Notes: generated by a model not told the origin, from the sequence alone. Numbered from the stretch's first letter, positions 7,752 through 16,888 are shown. The stretch is DNA of 64,000 bases from Candidatus Gagatemarchaeum stordalenia (GCA_003164815.1 PLUF01000043.1:61889-125888), one strand, 5' to 3'. A program made the numbers and translations.

Positions 7752-9743
7752 CTAGGAAGTGGGCCACTGATAGGGGGCTTCGTTGGCTGCGTTGTTGCCC
7801 GCTATGCGACCGAAGGAGATACTCTCCCCGTTGTTGCCGCCGGTCATGTACAGGAATCCCCAGACAGAGCCGTTCTCTCCGCCGCTGTACAGTCTAGGAA
7901 TGGGGTTGTAGTCGGGGTCGCAGGTGCGCGAGTACTGGTCTCGGATCGGGCCGCCGTTGGTGTTTGGTCCAGATGGCCAGAGGGCAATTGCATAGTATGG
8001 CGGCGTGCTCAACGCGGCCATGGTCACCGCGGTCCTTCCGAAGACCGTGTCACCCTTGCCGGCGGCGACGTCCTTGTTCCACTGGGTAATGGCTGCCGTC
8101 AGATTGGCTACGCTGAAGTTGCGACAGTTCGTGCCTCCGAATCCGCCTCCGGGTGCTTCGGGTATGGTCACGTTGTCCATGCTCTCAACGCTGTTCCAGC
8201 CTGCCGGGATTGCCATGCCTTGGTTGGAGCCGTAGATCGTCGCGTTGGCGATGTTCGTGGACAAGGTGGGCAGGTCTGCGCCCTGTATGACCCATCCAGC
8301 CGCTATCTCTGCCGCGTTGTTGTTGCTCCAGGGAGTCCCCACTGCCGAGCCGGTGAAGCCTGCAGAGGCCAGAGCCCCTGTACCTCCGAGCTGGACCGGT
8401 AGCTGGTTGATGCCAGTGCCGTAGACTAGCTGGGAGCTCGTCGACGTCGACGAGGTGGTGGTGGTCGTTGTCTGTTCGGGGCGGGCGGATTCGAGGTGCA
8501 AGCGAGGCTCCTCACCTCCGGCCACGGGCTGGGTTATGCTCGAGCTGTCGAAGATCAGCAGAGCAGGGACCCGAGAGTACTGTCCATAGGTGAAGTTCCA
8601 GTCGACCGCGACCTGCCATGTGCTGTGGCTCGGGAGGCCGCTCTCATTGGCGAAGCGGTTGCCGTACCTGTCGACCCAAATCCAGGCGTTGTTCGCGTGG
8701 TGCTGCGCCCAAGCCGTGTTGTAGTTTGGAGTCCAAGGAGAGTACCGGCCCGACGTCGTGTTCATGTGCCACAGACCTGCCCCGGCCTTCAGGGCCATCT
8801 TGATCCCGTCGCCGGTGTTGTACTGCCAGCCCCCGAGGTGGTAGGGAGAACACTTGAGGTAGTTCAACTTCATCCTGGCGTCGAACTCGAAGCCTCCCGT
8901 CGTGAGGATGACTGCCTTGTTCGCCTGGATGTTCACCACTTCGCTCTGGTTCTGCAGGGCCTGGACGCCTATGACCTCACCGGTGTTCGGGTCCTGGATC
9001 AGCTCTTGTCCACGGGTGTTGAAGAGCACAGGGATCTTCCTCTTCTGGACCAATTGGTCTAGGTAGTAGAAGAAACCCGCTCCCCCGCCCGTCGGCGTGC
9101 ACGAGGCAAAGCCGGTGCTCGCGCCTGGAACGATGTTGCCGTACTCAGTGGTGGTCGTCGAATAGGTGTAGGGGATGCTCATGCTGTCCAGCCATGCCCG
9201 GTTCTGGACCCCCATCTCTGCCCATGCCTCGGACACGGCCATCGGGGTCGCGCCATAGGACATAGAGTTGTGCCAGAGCGCGCCTCCCACCGGGTCGAGT
9301 GGCATGAAGCATATTCCACCGGAGATGTGCGTGTTGCCACCGCCGCCCTGGATCTCGGTACACACCGTGCCAGTATTGGCGACTCCCAGCGACGCTAGGG
9401 TTGGGGTCTTCTCGATTATCAGGACGTTCGCGCCAGCGTCATAGGCAGTGATAGCGGAGACCGCGCCTGCTCCTCCGTAACCCACCACGACCACGTCAGC
9501 GGAATACGCCCACGATGCCGGAAGCGCAATCGGGGCAGACTTGTTCGCCAATCCCAGTCCAGCGTTAGCAGCTGAGACGCCGCCAGCGGAGCCCCCACCC
9601 ACCGCAGCCGCCGCGAATTTGGGTGACAACGCCGAGGCCGCGATCACGGTCCCTCCAACCGCTGCCGCTCCAATAGCGGTACTTCCCAAGAACTTACGTC
9701 TTGAGAGTTTCATGTCCTTGAGCCGTCCTTTATCAGTAGTCAT
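7752..9743 (-). CDS. Tat-exported FAD-dependent fumarate-reductase-like flavoprotein, copy 3
   Basis: This 663-residue paralogue has Tat motif SRRKFLG (14-20), FAD motif GYGGAG (88-93), GGGGNTHISGG, YGNRFANESG and the C-terminal GGENGSVWGFLY...SFGRIAGNNAA element. It is about 50 residues longer than copy 2, mainly because of an insertion near residues 408-440: a charged piece followed by a run of Thr and Ser. That run resembles the Ser/Thr stalks of the adjacent haem proteins and may be glycosylated or act as a flexible surface loop. A single-gene unit: palindrome promoter at 9766-9801 and terminator at 7714-7739. Substrate unknown; a secreted organic-acceptor reductase or dehydrogenase is the best guess from family. 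Confidence 0.87.
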   Translation of the reverse strand: MTTDKGRLKDMKLSRRKFLGSTAIGAAAVGGTVIAASALSPKFAAAAVGGGSAGGVSAANAGLGLANKSAPIALPASWAYSADVVVVGYGGAGAVSAITAYDAGANVLIIEKTPTLASLGVANTGTVCTEIQGGGGNTHISGGICFMPLDPVGGALWHNSMSYGATPMAVSEAWAEMGVQNRAWLDSMSIPYTYSTTTTEYGNIVPGASTGFASCTPTGGGAGFFYYLDQLVQKRKIPVLFNTRGQELIQDPNTGEVIGVQALQNQSEVVNIQANKAVILTTGGFEFDARMKLNYLKCSPYHLGGWQYNTGDGIKMALKAGAGLWHMNTTSGRYSPWTPNYNTAWAQHHANNAWIWVDRYGNRFANESGLPSHSTWQVAVDWNFTYGQYSRVPALLIFDSSSITQPVAGGEEPRLHLESARPEQTTTTTTSSTSTSSQLVYGTGINQLPVQLGGTGALASAGFTGSAVGTPWSNNNAAEIAAGWVIQGADLPTLSTNIANATIYGSNQGMAIPAGWNSVESMDNVTIPEAPGGGFGGTNCRNFSVANLTAAITQWNKDVAAGKGDTVFGRTAVTMAALSTPPYYAIALWPSGPNTNGGPIRDQYSRTCDPDYNPIPRLYSGGENGSVWGFLYMTGGNNGESISFGRIAGNNAANEAPYQWPTS

Positions 9744-9765
9744 GAGCTGAAAGCCGATTGGAGTC

Positions 9766-9801
9766 TTAATAAAGAACCTAGACGTTTCTCAACTTTGAGA
9801 A
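9766..9801 (-). promoter_or_regulatory. Promoter of flavoprotein copy 3: TATA plus perfect palindrome
   Basis: TTCTCAACTTTGAGAA (9786-9801) is identical to the copy 2 site. The TATA box is at 9766-9774, again with an 11-base gap. The ATG at 9743 is about 23 bases beyond the TATA box. Confidence 0.8.
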
Positions 9802-10025
9802 CCCGTCGATTGGCGGAGGAAACCCTCCTCATTTTGGCCGTGGAAGCTCGGAACCGGCCGAAATGCATTCGGATCAAGAATCATGACGACGCCGGGACTT
9901 CCGGCTCTGAGAGATTGGGAGACTTGGCTTTCCTCTAATCTGCGTACTTAGAGTACTTGTTCGTGCCAGCCGCGAGGAATCGCCTAGCGGCTGACGCGAT
10001 TGGTACGCAACCGAGACCCACTGGT

Positions 10026-11492
10026 CTAGGCTGCTGACGTGCGCGACCTGGAGCCCGCCACCACGTAGCCGATGACGAGCCCGAGGATCAGGAGGACAAC
10101 CATGGCCGCGTAGGCCCAGCTCGGGACACTGGAGGACGAAGTGTTAGTGCCTGTCGAGGTCACTGTAGCCGTTGTGGTGGAGACCAATGTCGATGTCGCG
10201 ACGGACGTTATCGTGGTTGGCGATATTGTCGTGCTAGTCACCGTCGTGGTGACGGCTGACGCGGGAGTGTAGGAGAAGGTCGAATTCGCATGGAAGGACC
10301 CATACGAGGCCTTCACGGAGTATGTGCCGCTCACCCAGAGGTTGCTTACTCCGGGGTGGAACGTGTCGTTGTACGCCCCGTTCGCTCCCACTGTAACGCT
10401 GTCAGCGAATACAACGGTGCCTGCGGGGCTCGTTACGGTCAGGGTGACCATGTATCCATAGGAGGCTCCGGTCAGCACACCAGAGATGACACCGTTCGGA
10501 GTTCCCACATAGCTGCCAGAGTTCGTGGATACGGAGACTGCGGTGACAGGCGAGGTGAACGTCGACGTGGAGGTGGAGCTAGTCGTCGTGCTTCCGGTTG
10601 AGGAGGAACTGGTGGTGCTTGAGGTCGAACTGGAGGCGGTTGAGGAGGAACTGGTGGTGCTTGAGGTCGAACTGGAGGTTGAGCTGGAGCTGGACTTTGT
10701 GGTTGAGCTGGTGGTGGTCGAGCTTGTCGTCGAGCTGGTGGTGGTCGAAGATGTCGTGCTGCTGGATGAGGTCGAGCTGGAGGTCGTTGATCCGCTGTAG
10801 GTGCTGGCGCTGAAGGTGAGCACGTAGGAGCTCATGTCGGTCGCGCCGTGGTCTCCTGGGTTGTTGAATTCGCCTACCGCGAACCCGAGCTCAATCGTGG
10901 AGCCAACCCCCAACTTCGGAAAGTCGTAGGGAGAGGCGCCAGACAGCGTGAAGGGTCGATAGCACTCAGCCGTGTACACGCCGCTCGCAACGGTCAGACC
11001 GCACACGGATTGGGTCTTGTAGCCCAGTGACTCTACCGTTGAAGGTGTCTGCTCGCCTGCGCTGACGAACTCGTCAACGCCGCCCTTGAACGAGGGGCTG
11101 GAGAGTATCATTATCGTGGGCGTGGAAGGCCCTCCCATCACCTGGGTGTTGTTGGGGTAACCAAGCTCTATTCCGCCGAAGCAGTTCGTGTCATTGCAGT
11201 AGAAGGCAGATTGCTTCCAGATCATCAGGAAGAGCCATCCCGTGCCGTTCTGCTTGACCGCGAATGTGATTCCCGAGGTCGGATCCGTCAGCATCGCCGT
11301 GTCCGTCCATTGGGAAGCTGAATAAGTTCCCTTAACGTTGACAGCAATCGAGGACTTGTAGGCGGTCACCGTCGTAGGCGCGCCCATAGCCGCACCCACA
11401 GACATGGCCGACACGAGTGCCAGTAGCACCATAATAGCAGAAACCCTAGGAACGCTGAGCTTGGACTTGTTAAGCAATTTTGCTCTAGCCAA
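10026..11492 (-). CDS. Surface-anchored haem-binding (EB_dh/CbsA-like) protein with Ser/Thr stalk
   Basis: The 488 residues form clear blocks. A hydrophobic signal segment is at 16-38. Residues 45-230 form a beta domain like the ethylbenzene-dehydrogenase gamma/DOMON-type haem-b family (QWTD near 61, FGGIELGY, PTIMILSSPSFKG, STIELGFAVGEF). An almost pure Ser/Thr stalk runs from about 232 to 312, then an Ig-like repeat to about 405, a Thr-rich linker, and a C-terminal membrane helix (about 458-482) with a basic tail. The architecture recalls Sulfolobus CbsA, the glycosylated cytochrome b558/566; that is a resemblance, not proof. It probably carries electrons on the outer face. It has its own palindrome promoter at 11508-11543. 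The 13149-14075 gene is a shorter paralogue. Confidence 0.75.
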   Translation of the reverse strand: MARAKLLNKSKLSVPRVSAIMVLLALVSAMSVGAAMGAPTTVTAYKSSIAVNVKGTYSASQWTDTAMLTDPTSGITFAVKQNGTGWLFLMIWKQSAFYCNDTNCFGGIELGYPNNTQVMGGPSTPTIMILSSPSFKGGVDEFVSAGEQTPSTVESLGYKTQSVCGLTVASGVYTAECYRPFTLSGASPYDFPKLGVGSTIELGFAVGEFNNPGDHGATDMSSYVLTFSASTYSGSTTSSSTSSSSTTSSTTTSSTTSSTTTSSTTKSSSSSTSSSTSSTTSSSSTASSSTSSTTSSSSTGSTTTSSTSTSTFTSPVTAVSVSTNSGSYVGTPNGVISGVLTGASYGYMVTLTVTSPAGTVVFADSVTVGANGAYNDTFHPGVSNLWVSGTYSVKASYGSFHANSTFSYTPASAVTTTVTSTTISPTTITSVATSTLVSTTTATVTSTGTNTSSSSVPSWAYAAMVVLLILGLVIGYVVAGSRSRTSAA

Positions 11493-11507
11493 CCGTGCTT
11501 CCTGCAG

Positions 11508-11543
11508 TAATTAAAGGCAGTGGACAATTCTCAAAGATGAGAA
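11508..11543 (-). promoter_or_regulatory. Promoter of the EB_dh/CbsA-like gene: TATA plus palindrome
   Basis: TTCTCAAAGATGAGAA (11528-11543) matches the 7-2-7 palindrome at 6 of 7 pairs. The TATA box (11508-11516, CTTTAATTA on the minus strand) follows at exactly 11 bases. The start codon is at 11492. Confidence 0.75.
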
Positions 11544-12513
11544 TAGAATTTGGCACGCCCGGCCTCGGGCGACCAAGTGAAACAGCATCGTCTCAGCTCG
11601 CTTAGCCCCCCCAGGCCAGAGAGTTTGCGGGAGAATCAGGAGGCAATCAAGCGGATTTGTTTCCAATCCCTCTTGGAGAAAATTGGGCCAGCTCCTCTGC
11701 TCGTCAGGCCCTTTGAAGGACGGTCGGAGCCATGCGCTCCAATCTGTATCGCCGGTCATTTCTCTTGCCAATCTGGGTCCGCGCTTCGCAGGATCACCCT
11801 AGACCTCCTCGAACCTCTAAGCGGCGAGAGACCCTCGAGCAGCCATCGAAGGTGAGCCGACTTGCTTATGGGGAATTGTTGGTTCGACTCCGGAAGACCG
11901 CTTCATCGTCGTCTGGTGCTCAGCAGGCATTCGCAATAGTTTCGTTCTTCTTTCTGCATTGAACCTGATCGCGGGGCCATCGACGGACGCTCCGCGGAGA
12001 TGGTTCTCTCTTCGCCAACGGCAAAGATTCTCCGATGGGCCGGCACCCAAGACTTGGTCGCCTCCGCACCATGGACCGACTGGCTGGGCAGCCGATGACA
12101 ACCCAGACTATCGGCTCGAGCGGCAATTATTTCGTACGTTCCCATTTTTTTGGACGAGCTCACAACCAGCGGTCCTGCGGGTTCGCTGGGACACGAGGGG
12201 CAATTCTGGTAGGAGGAATCTTCACGGAAGACCTGGAGAAGGCTAGCTTCGACGAGCGAACTCTCCTCACTCGATGAAAGCCGCGGCTAGAATCAGTTAC
12301 AGCGGTCAAGAAGCCCAGGGCCCGAACGCCAAGGCGCCCTTCCAGGGCAGTTGGCTAGACACCAGCCGCCGAAGGTCGCTGTGCGAAAGTGTTCCGAGCC
12401 TCCGAGCAGGCCGAGGTTCTCGCATCGATCTTGGAGGGCCCTGCGCCGAGCTCCGGAGACACCCGAGACAGACTCGCGCCCTAAACGGAAGAGGTTGCGA
12501 AATCGCCGCGGCT
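11544..12513. other. Long stretch (about 970 bases) with no recognisable gene
   Basis: Frames here are short and their translations look like noise. Near 11866 there is a T-loop-like string (GGTTCGACTCC) without a matching acceptor stem. Decayed sequence or an unrecognised RNA are both possible. Confidence 0.4.
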
Positions 12514-13149
12514 CTAGCTCGGAGCGGCCTTTCCTTTCGGACCCCTGAGGTACGCTACCAAGGCGACGACGATGCCCACGACGACCAGGGCCAGCGTGAT
12601 TTCGATGGTGACCGCTTGGACGGTGAACGTACTCCAGCTGAAATTGAACATGGAGTAGAGCGGCTGGAATCCAGACTCCCCGAGCGTGATCTCAGCTCCC
12701 ATCGACGCCGTAAACGAAGTGAAGACGAATCCCAAGACGGCGGTGAGCAAGTAGACCAGGTAGAGCCCTGCTCGCTTCCACACTCCGGACCCGAACCAGT
12801 ATCTGAGGAAGAAGAAGGCGGACCAGAAGAAGAGCGATCCAAGGGCGAAGAGGGACTTGTTGATCAGCAGGTCCTGGGAGACCAGAGTCGAGTAGGGATA
12901 GATCAGGTAGCCTGTGATGCCCGAGAGGAGCAGGAAGAATACGGCCGCGGCCGAGCCCAGGAACGCGATCGTATCGGACGAGCTTCGTATGAACAGCACG
13001 CGGGGCGAGGCAACCTTCCCCCTAGACGCGATGTCAGTTAGGACTCTCACTGCCAGCGCAATCATGATGAAGACTATGATGCCGCTGTGCTCCTCGACCA
13101 CAAGTGCGTGCCAGATGTTGATTGGAACGCCGAAGACTTCCATTCCCAT
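12514..13149 (-). CDS. Polytopic membrane protein, partner of the EB_dh-like haem protein
   Basis: 211 residues with about five hydrophobic segments (roughly 22-36, 61-85, 96-115, 125-150 and 170-200). Histidines near the N-terminus (WHALVVEEHSG) could ligate haem. Its start overlaps the stop of the 13149-14075 gene (TGATG), so the two are translationally coupled and probably form a complex. In Sulfolobus the surface cytochrome CbsA is paired with a hydrophobic CbsB. By analogy this could be the membrane quinone-side or anchor subunit, but the sequence gives no diagnostic motif. Family unrecognised. Confidence 0.6.
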   Translation of the reverse strand: MGMEVFGVPINIWHALVVEEHSGIIVFIMIALAVRVLTDIASRGKVASPRVLFIRSSSDTIAFLGSAAAVFFLLLSGITGYLIYPYSTLVSQDLLINKSLFALGSLFFWSAFFFLRYWFGSGVWKRAGLYLVYLLTAVLGFVFTSFTASMGAEITLGESGFQPLYSMFNFSWSTFTVQAVTIEITLALVVVGIVVALVAYLRGPKGKAAPS

Positions 13150-14075
13150 CAGCTCCTTTTGTACCTCATCATCACAATCAGGAGGAAGACGCTAAATCCG
13201 ATCACCACTATGGCCAGTTCCTCCCAGTAGTTGGAGACGCTCGGGCCTGAGGGCGTCGTCTGTCCACCACTAGAAGTGGTGGAAGTCTGAGATGTCGTGG
13301 AGGTTGTGGAGGTCGTGGAACTGGATGATTGGGTCCCCGTCGTCGATGCTGAGCTCCCCGTGCCTGACGAGGAGCTGGTGGTTGTCGACGTGGTACTCGC
13401 CGCAGGTCCTAGGACCAGTACGTACGAGGCCATGGTAGTGGCGGCGTGCTGGCCGGGAATCGCGAAGTTCCCAACAGCAAAGCCGAGCTCAATTGACGAG
13501 CCTGCAACGAGGCTAGGAAACGGGTCGTGCGGGGAAGCGCCGTTCAGCTTGAACGGCCTATAACACTGGGCCGTGTACGTTGTTCCGGAGAGCGCCAAGG
13601 AACAAGTGGATTGGGTCTTGTAGCCGTCGGACTCTACGGTCGAAGGCGTTGTGGCACCCGCGGAGATGAACTCATCATAGCTCCCCTTGAAAGAGGGACT
13701 CGCGAGGACCATGATGGTCGGAGTGAGTGCCGAACCCATCTCTGCAGTGTTATTCAGGAACCCCAGTTCTATGCCCCCGAAACAGGATTGACTCGAGCAC
13801 ATGAGACCTCCGTTGGCCCACTGCATAACGAAGAGAAGGCCCGTCGAGTTGTACTTGAACCCCACAGTCATCGCTACGTTGGGTATCGTGATCATCTGGG
13901 TATCTGTCCATTCACTCGGTGAGTACGCTGCGCCGATGTTCACCGGAATCTGTGCCGAGGTCGCGGTGATGACCGTGGCCGTCTGGGCCCTCGCCTGCTG
14001 GACGGGCGCTGCACAAAGCAGAACAAGGAACACGATTACGACCGGGGCGATGAGATTCCATTTGCGGATAGCCAA
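13149..14075 (-). CDS. Surface-anchored haem-binding (EB_dh/CbsA-like) protein, short form
   Basis: This 308-residue paralogue of the 10026-11492 protein has a signal segment (about 8-30, ending ARA), then the EB_dh-like domain (40-228) sharing SEWTDTQM, FGGIELGFLN, PTIMVLASPSFKG, YDEFISAG, CYRPFKLNGASP and SSIELGFAVGNF with its relative. A Ser/Thr linker spans about 232-280. A C-terminal membrane helix (about 286-303) has a basic tail. It lacks the Ig-like repeat of the longer protein. It is the first gene of a two-gene unit with the membrane protein at 12514-13149. The promoter has the shared palindrome (14130-14145). The likely role is extracytoplasmic electron transfer; the haem ligands cannot be assigned by eye. 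Confidence 0.75.
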   Translation of the reverse strand: MAIRKWNLIAPVVIVFLVLLCAAPVQQARAQTATVITATSAQIPVNIGAAYSPSEWTDTQMITIPNVAMTVGFKYNSTGLLFVMQWANGGLMCSSQSCFGGIELGFLNNTAEMGSALTPTIMVLASPSFKGSYDEFISAGATTPSTVESDGYKTQSTCSLALSGTTYTAQCYRPFKLNGASPHDPFPSLVAGSSIELGFAVGNFAIPGQHAATTMASYVLVLGPAASTTSTTTSSSSGTGSSASTTGTQSSSSTTSTTSTTSQTSTTSSGGQTTPSGPSVSNYWEELAIVVIGFSVFLLIVMMRYKRS

Positions 14076-14109
14076 AGTAAACTCTCTTGGGGTTCGTCCT
14101 ATAGTTGAC

Positions 14110-14145
14110 TACATAAACACTGACACCGATTCTCAGGCTTGAGAA
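14110..14145 (-). promoter_or_regulatory. Promoter of the two-gene haem-protein unit: TATA plus palindrome
   Basis: TTCTCAGGCTTGAGAA (14130-14145) matches the palindrome with one arm mismatch. A TATA-like element (GTTTATGT on the minus strand, 14111-14118) is 11 bases away. The ATG at 14075 follows. Confidence 0.7.
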
Positions 14146-14375
14146 TCACGGGAAAGCGCCCTAGGCCTGACCCGCCCTGCGAAGGGTACGAGCTGGGAAT
14201 CCGGGAAACGACCTCCAGGGCCTCCGTGATGTTCTATTCTGCTCTACACGCGCGCCCTCCAACGACAGCCGTGCTGGATCAACAGGCGAGCTCGACGATT
14301 CCATGGACAATGATCTCGGCCAGTCGGTCGTCAAGGGTGGCAATCAGTTTCGTCGCCACCCCCCGGGTGCGACGG

Positions 14376-15962
14376 CTACCGCATCTTCAGGTACCTGTCA
14401 TTCCCGCGAGCGTCGACAGCGTGGACTGTGCACGCGAGGCACAGGTCGAAGGATCTTATCACGTAGGCGACCTGGCGGAGATCCTCGTCGGTCCCAGCGC
14501 TTCCCACGGGCGTTCCCACAAGTGAACCCTCCATCGGGCCGTTCGGGCAGACGTTCCAGGTCGTCGGCGCGACCACCTGGTAGTTGGCGACCTTCTGGTT
14601 CTTTATGCTTATCCAGTGCAAGAGCGAACCTCGTGGTGCCTCCCACAAGCCGAGCCCCGTGGCGTTGCCCGGGTTCTGATAGGAGGGATTGTATGACGAC
14701 GCGCCGACGTCCATGGCACCTAACCAGGAGGCCATCAACCCTGATTGTGGGAGCCCGAGCGCGTTCAGAACATCTACCAGCGAAAGGTTGAGGTCATATC
14801 CGAGGACCTGGAGGTTCTTGGTGGTGTTGTTGGAACCGACGAGGGCCACGAGCTCAACGGCCCTCGCGACCATCCTGTCGAAGACCGAGCCCATCGGGTT
14901 CAGCGGGAGTCCAAGAACAGCTGGGATGATTCCGTGAATCACCTTTCCGAGTGCGGGATACACACCGGAGACATACTCTCGCGCGAGCGGCCCGGACTCG
15001 CAGAACTGGCCATTGTACTTTGGAGCTTTCGCCCAGGTGTACGCAGCGCTGTTCGTCTTGTCAGGGACCGGGGTCTGCTCTCCTATGACATTCTCCGGCG
15101 TGGGCTGGTTGTACCAAGAGAAGGTTGTGTCTTCTATGATCTGGGTAGGGTCGAAAGGAACGGGCGTGGTGCTCGGGTTCAGTATCACACCTCTGGGGAT
15201 CGTCAATGGCATGTTGCTCGTGCCGCTGGAGGAGGTGGGGTCCTGGAAGCCGCCCATCGAGATAAAGCTCCCCGTTCCCGGGCCGAGGCCGGCAAGCAGC
15301 GAGGCGTTGGCCGTGAGGTAGTTCCAGACTACAGGGGCGGCGATGTCGAGCGTCGTCCTGAACGTAGCGATTCTAGATAGGGTATTCTCAATCACGTCGG
15401 CGGTTGGCTTCACTGGATTCCCTCCGGGGATCGAGCCTCTTTGGTGTGGCGCCTTACCCCCCCAGAGCGTGATTATCTGGTGCATAAGCGCCTGGGCAGG
15501 GATTATCACCACTCTCAGCAGGTCCGCATAACTGTTCACGACGATCGACTGCGAGAGCGCATCGAGCAGCCCGTAGAGGTGGTAGTCGGGGCCCGCAAGG
15601 GCCAGGATATGGGCCGCGTGGGAGTAGGTCCAGTCCGCACCCAAGATCACGTTCCGGGCCAGGACTGCGTTCACCGGCAGGGATGTCGTCTCGTTCGCAT
15701 AGCTGTTGGTGTACTGTGTCATGCCTGCGGCGTTCTCGACCGCCCTCACGGACGCGATGTGGTGGTCGCTGTGGCAGACCCCGCAGATGGCCGAGAGTAT
15801 TGGTGCGCAATCTCTCGGGTCTCTGTTGAGAACTATGTTCTCGAACCCGCGGTACAGAGCCGCCGTGTTTCTCGCGCTCGCTACAGCACCGTTCTCAACT
15901 TGAAGCTCGAGCTTCAGGTGCCCTTCGATCCTGGTTACTGGATCGATGATAATCGTGGCCAT
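14376..15962 (-). CDS. [NiFe] hydrogenase large subunit
   Basis: 528 residues. The N-terminus DPVTRIEGHL is the conserved opening. The first nickel motif is ICGVCHSDHH (Cys60, Cys63, His67). The second is LCLACTVH (Cys508, Cys511, His514), the variant of DPCxxCxxH. Fourteen residues follow His514, so the precursor needs a maturation endopeptidase; one is encoded at 19673. Together with the Tat-exported small subunit and cytochrome b this is a group 1 type, membrane-bound, H2-uptake enzyme. Its ATG overlaps the TAA of the cytochrome b gene (TAATG), so it is the third gene of a small subunit-cytochrome b-large subunit operon. It probably oxidises H2 and feeds electrons through cytochrome b to the quinone pool or exported acceptors. 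Exact subgroup needs phylogeny. Confidence 0.95.
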   Translation of the reverse strand: MATIIIDPVTRIEGHLKLELQVENGAVASARNTAALYRGFENIVLNRDPRDCAPILSAICGVCHSDHHIASVRAVENAAGMTQYTNSYANETTSLPVNAVLARNVILGADWTYSHAAHILALAGPDYHLYGLLDALSQSIVVNSYADLLRVVIIPAQALMHQIITLWGGKAPHQRGSIPGGNPVKPTADVIENTLSRIATFRTTLDIAAPVVWNYLTANASLLAGLGPGTGSFISMGGFQDPTSSSGTSNMPLTIPRGVILNPSTTPVPFDPTQIIEDTTFSWYNQPTPENVIGEQTPVPDKTNSAAYTWAKAPKYNGQFCESGPLAREYVSGVYPALGKVIHGIIPAVLGLPLNPMGSVFDRMVARAVELVALVGSNNTTKNLQVLGYDLNLSLVDVLNALGLPQSGLMASWLGAMDVGASSYNPSYQNPGNATGLGLWEAPRGSLLHWISIKNQKVANYQVVAPTTWNVCPNGPMEGSLVGTPVGSAGTDEDLRQVAYVIRSFDLCLACTVHAVDARGNDRYLKMR

Positions 15963-16882
15963 TAGGCCTCACCCACCGCCTCGAGCCTTTCGAGTTCGAG
16001 CGGGTGTTGGTCCCGCATCTCCTCCTCCGAAAGCGTTCCTGTCAAAAATATTGTGTTCATCGGAAACTCTCTTGGATTCCAGTGTGTCTGGTAGAAGTGG
16101 AATACCAGGAGAAAGAGCACGGCGAGCAACGCCTCGTCGGTATGGAAGATGAAGGGGAGACCGTCGAGGACGGTGGACCCATACGCCCACAAGATGACCC
16201 CGGGGGCGGCCAAAATTATCATGCCCCAGTATATGCCCCAGTAGTCGAATTTCTGACCATAATCGTACTTGCCGTACTTTGGTGCTTCCTTGGCCCGCCC
16301 TAGCATGTGCTTCACGTTCTGTAGAGCCTGGGTGATGTCACTCTTACCAATCATTATGGGCAACGGTGCCGGTTCGCCACGAGCGCGCTTTGCGAGATAC
16401 TGTGCACTGTAGAACGCGAAGTGATAGACTACGAGCACGCCGAGAAAGGTTGCCGCCAGAAGGTGAACGTCCATGTTGATCGCCAGACCGCCCATCGCGT
16501 TGATGAGAACCCGTCCCCACGCCTCGTAGTATAGCTGTGCAAAACCCGTCACCGCCAGGATTGCGGTAGACGTAAACAGCCAAATGTGCTGTATCCTCTG
16601 GTTCAAGTCGAACCTCTTGACCTTCGGTCCTTCGACGCGCTTCACCACGCCGTTGGCCGCTTTGTAGACGAGGTCCAACCCGTTGTGGAAAATCGCAAAC
16701 AGGATGAGGCCGGTTATGAGAAGCTGGAAGAACAGATTCACAAGGTAGGGGAGACCTAAGGTCCAAGGAGTGGTCAGCATCGGTCTCACGACGTCGAAGA
16801 CCAGCCAGGAGAAGGCGATTCCGGAGATTACCGAGAAGAGTAGGATGCTATCTATGTTCCTGCCTGAGAACGGAGAGTTCAA
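15962..16882 (-). CDS. Hydrogenase-associated cytochrome b membrane subunit
   Basis: 306 residues with five hydrophobic segments. The first two (about 12-33 and 43-66) precede a cytoplasmic loop. NQRIQHIWLF, HLLAATFLGVLVVYHF and HTDEALLAVLFLLVFHFYQTHW carry histidines spaced like haem-b ligands of the HyaC/FdnI di-haem cytochrome family. It lies between the small and large hydrogenase subunit genes, 6 bases after the small subunit and overlapping the large one. It should accept electrons from the distal Fe-S cluster of the small subunit and pass them to quinone. The long loop between helices (RAKEAPKYGKYDYGQKFDYW) is typical of the family. Confidence 0.85.
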   Translation of the reverse strand: MNSPFSGRNIDSILLFSVISGIAFSWLVFDVVRPMLTTPWTLGLPYLVNLFFQLLITGLILFAIFHNGLDLVYKAANGVVKRVEGPKVKRFDLNQRIQHIWLFTSTAILAVTGFAQLYYEAWGRVLINAMGGLAINMDVHLLAATFLGVLVVYHFAFYSAQYLAKRARGEPAPLPIMIGKSDITQALQNVKHMLGRAKEAPKYGKYDYGQKFDYWGIYWGMIILAAPGVILWAYGSTVLDGLPFIFHTDEALLAVLFLLVFHFYQTHWNPREFPMNTIFLTGTLSEEEMRDQHPLELERLEAVGEA

Positions 16883-16888
16883 CTCCAG

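Noticed and set aside
10560..10800. Short tandem repeat array that might be taken for a CRISPR or a satellite
   Set aside because: The repeats are the degenerate codons of the Ser/Thr stalk; no spacer-repeat regularity and no cas genes.
10525..10813. Val/Glu/Leu-repeat frames on the plus strand
   Set aside because: They are the antisense of the Ser/Thr stalk of the haem protein.
11818..11912. Possible tRNA with AAGCGG/CCGCTT ends around GGTTCGACTCC
   Set aside because: The distances do not fit: with the T-loop in place the acceptor pairing breaks after four pairs.
12274..13041. 255-residue frame on the plus strand
   Set aside because: It lies mostly opposite the membrane protein at 12514-13149, has charged low-complexity translation and no promoter.
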